Source: an uncultured Mycoplasmatota bacterium
GTDB lineage: Bacteria > Bacillota_I > Bacilli_A > RF39 > UBA660
Direction: 5' to 3'
Assembly (NCBI GenBank): GCA_900550255.1
Contig: URQZ01000017.1
Span: 1 to 19,098, forward strand
DNA: 19,098 nt
Shown in pieces: positions 15,364 to 19,098 of the stretch. A program made the translations under genes and the position numbers. The notes under the pieces were generated by a model, which was given only the letters and a program-made list of their open reading frames with translations, ran no database searches and was not told where the DNA came from. Within the stretch, counting starts at the first letter, position 1. Every line of letters starts with the position of its first letter.

Positions 15364-15367
15364 TTTT

Positions 15368-15949
15368 ATGAAAAAAATATGTTTTTTAATTATAATATTA
15401 GTTAGTTATATTGTCCCAGTAAAGGCAAAATATGTAAATTTAACACCCGTTTCTTCAGATGATTCATTAAAATATGTGAATGTTGTAACAGATAAATTAT
15501 TAGTAGCTGCAACATATGAAAACTTCTATGATGCAGATACAAAATATTATAAATGTGGAAAATTAGAAAGAATACCAAAAGGGTTACCTAAATTTACAAA
15601 TGTAATATATAAACTAGTAAAAGTAATTGTGCCAATAATATTGGTAGTAATGGGAATGGTAGACTTTTTAAAAGCTGTAGTAGCTAGCGATGAAAAACAA
15701 ATGGATACAAATCCTAAAAACTTTATGAGACGAATAGGTGTCGCAGTATTAATATATTTTGTTATGACATCAGTTCAATTATTAGTTAAAGTTGTAGGAG
15801 GAAATAATCAAAAAAGTATATCATCATGTTTTAATTGCTTTATAAATAATGAAAACAAATGTCAAACATATGATTATGAATTTGAAAAAATAAAAGACAA
15901 TGGAGTCTCAGGTGGAGGCTCTGGCGGTGGAGGTGGAGGCTCATGGTAA
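15368..15949 (+). CDS. T4SS pilin-like protein with Gly-rich tail, paralogue C
   Basis: 193 residues. ATG 15368 is chosen because it opens a signal peptide (MKKICFLIIILVSYIVPVKA); in-frame ATGs upstream lie inside virD4. A short ectodomain (~21-75, with one Cys in YYKCGKLERIPKG) precedes two membrane helices (about 79-100 and 120-138), which flank the conserved ASDEKQMDTNPKNFMRR loop. After the second helix comes SSCFNCFINNENKC, the C-x2-CFIN element shared with the 3408 and 16055 proteins. The tail is SGGGSGGGGGGSW, which neither of those two has. DNA 15515-15883 is almost identical to 16808-17176. It is the last gene of the T4SS operon and a likely pilin-like channel or appendage subunit. 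The poly-Gly end resembles a flexible linker. Confidence 0.76.
   Translation: MKKICFLIIILVSYIVPVKAKYVNLTPVSSDDSLKYVNVVTDKLLVAATYENFYDADTKYYKCGKLERIPKGLPKFTNVIYKLVKVIVPIILVVMGMVDFLKAVVASDEKQMDTNPKNFMRRIGVAVLIYFVMTSVQLLVKVVGGNNQKSISSCFNCFINNENKCQTYDYEFEKIKDNGVSGGGSGGGGGGSW
15515..15883 (+). repeat. Near-identical coding repeat, copy 1
   Basis: 369 bases matching 16808-17176 at a constant offset of 1293 with no indel. 15645-15848 (204 bases) is identical base for base, while silent and coding changes cluster at the two edges. It covers the shared two-helix core of the pilin-like proteins. Confidence 0.93.
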
Positions 15950-15970
15950 TCTATCCCACAAATAATAAAT

Positions 15971-16006
15971 AAAAGTAATCTTGTTATTTTATAAGATTGC
16001 TTTTTT
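15971..16006 (+). terminator. Intrinsic terminator of the T4SS operon
   Basis: AAAAGTAATCTT (15971-15982) pairs with AAGATTGCTTTT (15993-16004) with one G-U pair and a ten-base loop, and ends in a T-run. It lies ~20 bases after the 15368 gene. Confidence 0.8.
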
Positions 16007-16025
16007 CTTGCATTTAATATATAAT
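15997..16025 (+). promoter_or_regulatory. Possible promoter of the 16055 gene
   Basis: A perfect TATAAT at 16020-16025 with TTGCTT at 15997-16002, 17 bases apart. The -35 lies in the 3' arm of the preceding terminator, so terminator and promoter overlap, as at 3890-3933. The ATG follows 30 bases downstream. Confidence 0.55.
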
Positions 16026-16054
16026 TTTATTAGGGTAAGTAAAGAGGATGATAT

Positions 16055-17179
16055 ATGATGAAAAATAAAAAAATAATCACGAGTTTAGTAATTACTTTTA
16101 TGCTTTTTTGTGGAATAAACAACGTAAAGGCAGGCGATATAGCAAATTGTTATTATAAAATTTATAGTAAATATTTAACGGTTTCTTTTGATCAGAGTAC
16201 AGGTGAATTAAAATATGGAAGCCCTTATTTGTCAGACACTATAAGTGATGCTAAATCAGGAGATGAATCAACTTGGAATCTAACACATAGTGATGAATTA
16301 AAAAAGCAATTCAAAACATTATTTAAAGGTTCAAACGGTAACTATATATGTTCACAATCTAATGAATTAAAAGCTAGTGTTGATAGCTCTAATCAAACAA
16401 TTAATTTAATGCAAGGAAAAGAACAATTAAAATTAGATCAAAAAAATTCGACTTATAAAAAATCTAGTGCAGATACTACAAAAAAATGTAAGTGTATTTT
16501 GACTAATCAAAAAAAAGAAATAACTTTTAATTTTAACGAATCATTTTCTACTTTTTCGGCTTCTTTACCACAAGGTAATACAGGTACATTAGAAGTTATG
16601 CCAGATGAAAATACCTTTAAAAATAATTTCAAAACGGCATATAATGATGTTTCAAAAAATTGTGAATCATTATGTAAGAAAGTCTATGGAACATATTTTC
16701 ATGATGAAAATAGGTACAAAATTTCTTTTAATAAAAGTGATGTTGAAAGTGATCAACAATATAATAAAGTAACAACTGGAAAAGTAAAATCAACAACAGA
16801 TACAAAATATAAAAACTTCTATGATGTAAGCACAAAATATTATAAATGCGGAAAATTAGAAAGAATACCAAAAGGGTTACCCAAATTTACAAATGTAATA
16901 TATAAACTAGTAAAAGTAATTGTGCCAATAATATTAATAGTAATGGGAATGGTAGACTTTTTAAAAGCTGTAGTAGCTAGCGATGAAAAACAAATGGATA
17001 CAAATCCTAAAAACTTTATGAGACGAATAGGTGTCGCAGTATTAATATATTTTGTTATGACATCAGTTCAATTATTAGTTAAAGTTGTAGGAGGAAATAA
17101 TCAAAAAAGTATATCATCATGTTTTAATTGCTTTATAAATAGTGAGAAAAAGTGTAAAACATATGATTATAAATTTTAA
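16055..17179 (+). CDS. T4SS pilin-like protein with large Cys-rich ectodomain, paralogue D
   Basis: 374 residues from ATG 16055; the adjacent ATG 16058 is equally possible behind GAGG. The signal peptide (MMKNKKIITS..., cut near Ala26) is followed by an ectodomain of ~240 residues with Cys at 32, 99, 145, 147, 203 and 207. It seems to consist of two diverged repeats. Each has a Cys near its start, a 'TVSFDQS / ITFNFNES' strand, a 'LKKQFKTLFK / FKNNFKTAYN' helix and a closing Cys. From ~250 the protein is nearly identical to the 15368 product: YYKCGKLERIPKG, two membrane helices with the DEKQMDTNPKN loop, and SSCFNCFIN...C (356, 359, 367). It lacks the Gly-rich tail. It has its own promoter-like site and a terminator. 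Its role would be a surface-exposed, probably variable, T4SS pilin-like subunit. Confidence 0.76.
   Translation: MMKNKKIITSLVITFMLFCGINNVKAGDIANCYYKIYSKYLTVSFDQSTGELKYGSPYLSDTISDAKSGDESTWNLTHSDELKKQFKTLFKGSNGNYICSQSNELKASVDSSNQTINLMQGKEQLKLDQKNSTYKKSSADTTKKCKCILTNQKKEITFNFNESFSTFSASLPQGNTGTLEVMPDENTFKNNFKTAYNDVSKNCESLCKKVYGTYFHDENRYKISFNKSDVESDQQYNKVTTGKVKSTTDTKYKNFYDVSTKYYKCGKLERIPKGLPKFTNVIYKLVKVIVPIILIVMGMVDFLKAVVASDEKQMDTNPKNFMRRIGVAVLIYFVMTSVQLLVKVVGGNNQKSISSCFNCFINSEKKCKTYDYKF
16808..17176 (+). repeat. Near-identical coding repeat, copy 2
   Basis: The counterpart of 15515-15883. The identical 204-base core is 16938-17141. The match ends exactly where this gene stops (TAA 17177-17179), while copy 1 reads on into its Gly-rich tail. 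Confidence 0.93.
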
Positions 17180-17184
17180 ATTAT

Positions 17185-17221
17185 ATAAATAGAGACTTAT
17201 GCCTCTATTTATTTTTTTTTA
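17185..17221 (+). terminator. Intrinsic terminator after the 16055 gene
   Basis: ATAAATAGAG (17185-17194), an eight-base loop, CTCTATTTAT (17203-17212), then a run of T. It lies 5 bases after the stop codon. Confidence 0.85.
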
Positions 17222-17227
17222 ACTGCA

Positions 17228-17233
17228 TATAAT
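17228..17233 (+). promoter_or_regulatory. Possible -10 of the rhodanese gene
   Basis: TATAAT at 17228-17233, 18 bases before the ATG. No good -35 is visible; the T-run of the preceding terminator lies at that position. Confidence 0.4.
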
Positions 17234-17250
17234 GTACTAGGGTGGTTAAA

Positions 17251-17541
17251 ATGATATCAAGTATTTCTGTTAAAGAAATGTTAAAAATAAATCCTAGTAA
17301 TATCATAGATATTAGAAATATTCAAAACTATAATAATAACCATATTCCAAATGCAATTAACGTTCCATTCGAAAAACTAATAACATATCCTAGTAAATAT
17401 TTAAACCCCAATGTAAAATACTTTATTTATTGTCAAAAAGGATTAACAAGTAAAAAAGCTTGTCAAATATTAAGTAATTATGGATATAAAGTAGTTGATA
17501 TAATTGGTGGATATGAAGAATGGATAATGCAAAAAGACTAA
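17251..17541 (+). CDS. Single-domain rhodanese-like sulfurtransferase
   Basis: 96 residues from ATG 17251 (GGTGG at 17241-17245); an in-frame GTG at 17242 is less likely. It is a single rhodanese domain. IIDIRNIQNYNNNHIPNAINVPF is the usual CH2A-like start, and the active loop is CQKGLTS at residues 61-67 with Cys61 as catalytic residue, followed by GYKVVDIIGGYEEW. Such small proteins (GlpE/PspE type) carry persulfide sulfur in the cytoplasm. No signal peptide is present. It stands alone between two terminators and has no evident link to the T4SS, so it marks the return to ordinary chromosomal genes. Confidence 0.88.
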   Translation: MISSISVKEMLKINPSNIIDIRNIQNYNNNHIPNAINVPFEKLITYPSKYLNPNVKYFIYCQKGLTSKKACQILSNYGYKVVDIIGGYEEWIMQKD

Positions 17542-17544
17542 TTT

Positions 17545-17574
17545 AAAAGAAAGTTAATAACTTTCTTTTATTTT
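17545..17574 (+). terminator. Intrinsic terminator after the rhodanese gene
   Basis: AAAAGAAAGTT (17545-17555), a three-base loop, AACTTTCTTTT (17559-17569), then ATTTT. An 11-base perfect stem with two G-C pairs. Its symmetry may allow function on both strands. Confidence 0.7.
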
Positions 17575-17602
17575 GAAATTAAATGTATTATAATAGTATA
17601 AG
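17573..17602 (+). promoter_or_regulatory. Possible promoter of the TVP38-rmuC unit
   Basis: Two overlapping readings are possible: a perfect TATAAT at 17589-17594 with no clear -35, or TTGAAA (17573-17578) with TATAAG (17597-17602) 18 bases apart. Either lies just before the ATG at 17615. Confidence 0.45.
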
Positions 17603-17614
17603 AATGGAGATAAT

Positions 17615-18202
17615 ATGATAGCAAATTTTATAGAGACAAATATAGATGTACTTAAAGATTTTGTTCAAAACAGTAATATATTTATAGCTTTAATAATAGG
17701 AATGTCATTGATTATTCTAGAATCAATTATTCCAATGCTACCTTTAGCTGTATTTATAGCCATAAATATGCTTGTTTTTGGAAACATTATTGGATTTATA
17801 CTTTCTTGGATATCTACAATTATAGGATGTACACTTAGTTTTTATATTTTTAGAACATTAAAAAATAAAGCATGGAAATATATAAGTAAAAAAGAAAAAC
17901 TGGTCGATTTAATGAAAAAAATAGATAAAATTTCTTTCAGTAGTTTAGTAATCATACTAGCATTTCCTTTCACACCAGCTTTTTCTATTAATATTGGAGC
18001 AGGACTTTCAAATATTTCCTATAAGAAATATTTGCTTGCACTTTTAATATCAAAAATATCAATTGTATATTTTTGGGGATTTATAGGAACAACTTTAGTA
18101 GAAAGCATTACCGATATAGGCGTTTTACTTAAAATAGCAGTAATAATTTTAATAGCCTTTATATTATCTAAGATAGTGACAAAAAAATTCAATATTAACT
18201 AG
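17615..18202 (+). CDS. TVP38/TMEM64 (DedA-like, VTT domain) membrane protein
   Basis: 195 residues with about five hydrophobic segments. The block ESIIPMLPLAVFIAINMLVFG, then GFILSWISTIIGCTLSFYIFR, is the conserved first half of the VTT domain of TVP38/TMEM64/DedA-like proteins, with its Glu and Pro residues and the GN..G...S motif. The second half shows FPFTPAFSINIGAGLSNISYKKYL, matching the family's 'P..P......aGl....f..y' region. Members are membrane proteins linked to lipid transport across bilayers. GGAG precedes the ATG. The gene is followed directly by rmuC, whose AGGAGG overlaps this stop codon, so the two are co-transcribed. No connection with the T4SS is evident. Confidence 0.85.
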   Translation: MIANFIETNIDVLKDFVQNSNIFIALIIGMSLIILESIIPMLPLAVFIAINMLVFGNIIGFILSWISTIIGCTLSFYIFRTLKNKAWKYISKKEKLVDLMKKIDKISFSSLVIILAFPFTPAFSINIGAGLSNISYKKYLLALLISKISIVYFWGFIGTTLVESITDIGVLLKIAVIILIAFILSKIVTKKFNIN

Positions 18203-18214
18203 GAGGTATTATTT

Positions 18215-19098
18215 ATGGAGTATGTAATTTTAACCATATTGGTAATAATCTTAATATGCGTTGTAATTTTAATTATTAGAAAAAATAATAATAATGATAT
18301 ATATGATAAAATGTCAAAACTAGAACTTTCAGTAGTTAAAGAACTTGGAACATTTAAAGCAGATTTAGCTAAAGAATTCAATAACGATTTTCTTAATTTA
18401 GATGAAAAAATAGAAAATAGACTTCGTATGATAAATGATCATGTTAATGAAAGACTAGATCAAAACTTTGAAAAAACAAATAAAACCTTTACATCAGTTT
18501 TAGAAAGACTATCTAAAATAGATGAAGCTCAAAAAAAGATAGATACATTATCTAACGATATCGTTTCATTACAAGGAATTTTAACCGATAAAAAAACAAG
18601 AGGAATCTTTGGTGAAGTTAACTTACAAAATATTATGGCTAGTGTTTTTGGAGAAAACAACAAAAAAATATATCAAATGCAATATAGTTTAGAAAATGGA
18701 ACAATAGTTGATTGTGCCTTATTCGCACCAGAACCACTTGGATTAATAGGAATTGACTCAAAATTTCCTTTAGAAAACTATCGTAATATGGTGGATAAAA
18801 ATAATTCAAAGGAATTAAGAGAAAAATATGAAAAACAATTTAAAATAGATATGAAAAAACATATAGATGCTATAGCAACTAAATACATCATTCCAGATGT
18901 AACAACAGATCAAGCAATTCTATTTTTACCTGCAGAAGCAATATTTGCTTATATTAATGCATATCATAGTGATATAATTGAGTATGCTTATAAAAAACGT
19001 GTATGGATAACAAGCCCTACAACTCTTATTAGTACATTAACAACAATTCAAGTGATAATAAAAAACATGGAAAGAGATAAATATACTTCAGTTATTCA
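18215..19098 (+). CDS. rmuC: RmuC-type DNA recombination protein (3' end outside window)
   Basis: 294 residues are visible; the gene runs off the window. AGGAGG at 18201-18206 precedes the ATG by 8 bases. An N-terminal membrane helix (~4-22), a long coiled-coil region (~30-125), then the RmuC core: RGIFGEVNLQNIM (from Arg129), QYSLENGTIVDCALFAPEP and GIDSKFPLENY, with the KKHIDAIATKYI and FLPAEAIFAYI blocks. RmuC is a predicted nuclease-like protein that limits recombination at inverted repeats. It is a common chromosomal gene and supports a chromosomal location for the window's right end. All expected blocks up to the cut are present and in order. Confidence 0.92.
   Translation, partial: MEYVILTILVIILICVVILIIRKNNNNDIYDKMSKLELSVVKELGTFKADLAKEFNNDFLNLDEKIENRLRMINDHVNERLDQNFEKTNKTFTSVLERLSKIDEAQKKIDTLSNDIVSLQGILTDKKTRGIFGEVNLQNIMASVFGENNKKIYQMQYSLENGTIVDCALFAPEPLGLIGIDSKFPLENYRNMVDKNNSKELREKYEKQFKIDMKKHIDAIATKYIIPDVTTDQAILFLPAEAIFAYINAYHSDIIEYAYKKRVWITSPTTLISTLTTIQVIIKNMERDKYTSVI

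Noticed and set aside
15323..15367. Earlier in-frame start for the 15368 gene
   Set aside because: It lies inside virD4 and would put 15 residues in front of a perfect signal peptide.
15900..15949. Gly-rich stretch as a nucleotide repeat or slippage site
   Set aside because: The codons are mixed (ggt, gga, ggc, agt, tca) and the run is short, so a coded flexible tail is more likely than a phase-variable tract.
1..19098. CRISPR array, tRNA, rRNA, insertion sequence, oriT or att site
   Set aside because: No regular short repeats with spacers, no cloverleaf or conserved rRNA segments, and no transposase, integrase or terminal inverted repeats were seen on either strand by reading.

Overview
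The window is a very AT-rich stretch. All recognisable genes lie on the + strand. Shine-Dalgarno sites are strong (GGTGGTG, AGGAGG) and promoters are of the vegetative TTGACA/TATAAT type, often with an extended -10 (TGnTATAAT). Trp is encoded by TGG. This fits a low-GC Bacillota/Mycoplasmatota-type bacterium with the standard code, perhaps one of the uncultured gut Bacilli lineages; the taxon is inference. No tRNA, rRNA, CRISPR array, integrase, transposase or relaxase is visible.

Layout. (1) 1-1149: the 3' end of an unrecognised gene, then a headless C-terminal remnant of a YfhO-type membrane protein. (2) 1200-3278: a four-gene operon with its own promoter. It holds a 50-aa pilin-like peptide, two paralogous TadE-like pseudopilins and a TadZ/CpaE-like degenerate ATPase, so it is a partial Tad-type pilus cluster without the assembly ATPase or TadB/C. 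(3) 3408-5721: a small two-membrane-segment T4SS-pilin-like protein in its own promoter-terminator unit. Next come a membrane-anchored pseudopilin-like surface protein and a second pilin-like protein with a tandem Cys-rich ectodomain. (4) 5939-15949: a long operon for a Gram-positive type IV secretion system (T4SS): VirB6/TrbL-like channel, PrgI/VirB3-like protein, VirB4 as two polypeptides (N-domain and ATPase), a membrane-anchored SpoIID + C39-type murein hydrolase, an anchored protein with Ca-loop-like motifs, the VirD4 coupling ATPase and a third pilin-like protein. (5) 16055-17179: a fourth pilin-like protein with a large ectodomain. Its last ~123 residues are nearly identical at DNA level to the third one. 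(6) 17251-19098: chromosomal-type genes (rhodanese, TVP38/TMEM64-family membrane protein, rmuC running off the end).

How it fits together. VirB4 and VirD4 would power the system. The VirB6-, VirB3- and pilin-like proteins would form the membrane channel and surface appendage. The SpoIID/C39 protein would open the peptidoglycan. The unusual points are the four pilin-like paralogues with a shared membrane core and unrelated ectodomains, the adjacent partial Tad cluster, and the absence of a relaxase or integration gene next to a coupling protein. The simplest reading is a resident or domesticated T4SS (protein delivery, adhesion or DNA exchange) with diversified surface subunits. An integrated conjugative element whose mobility genes lie outside the window is not excluded.
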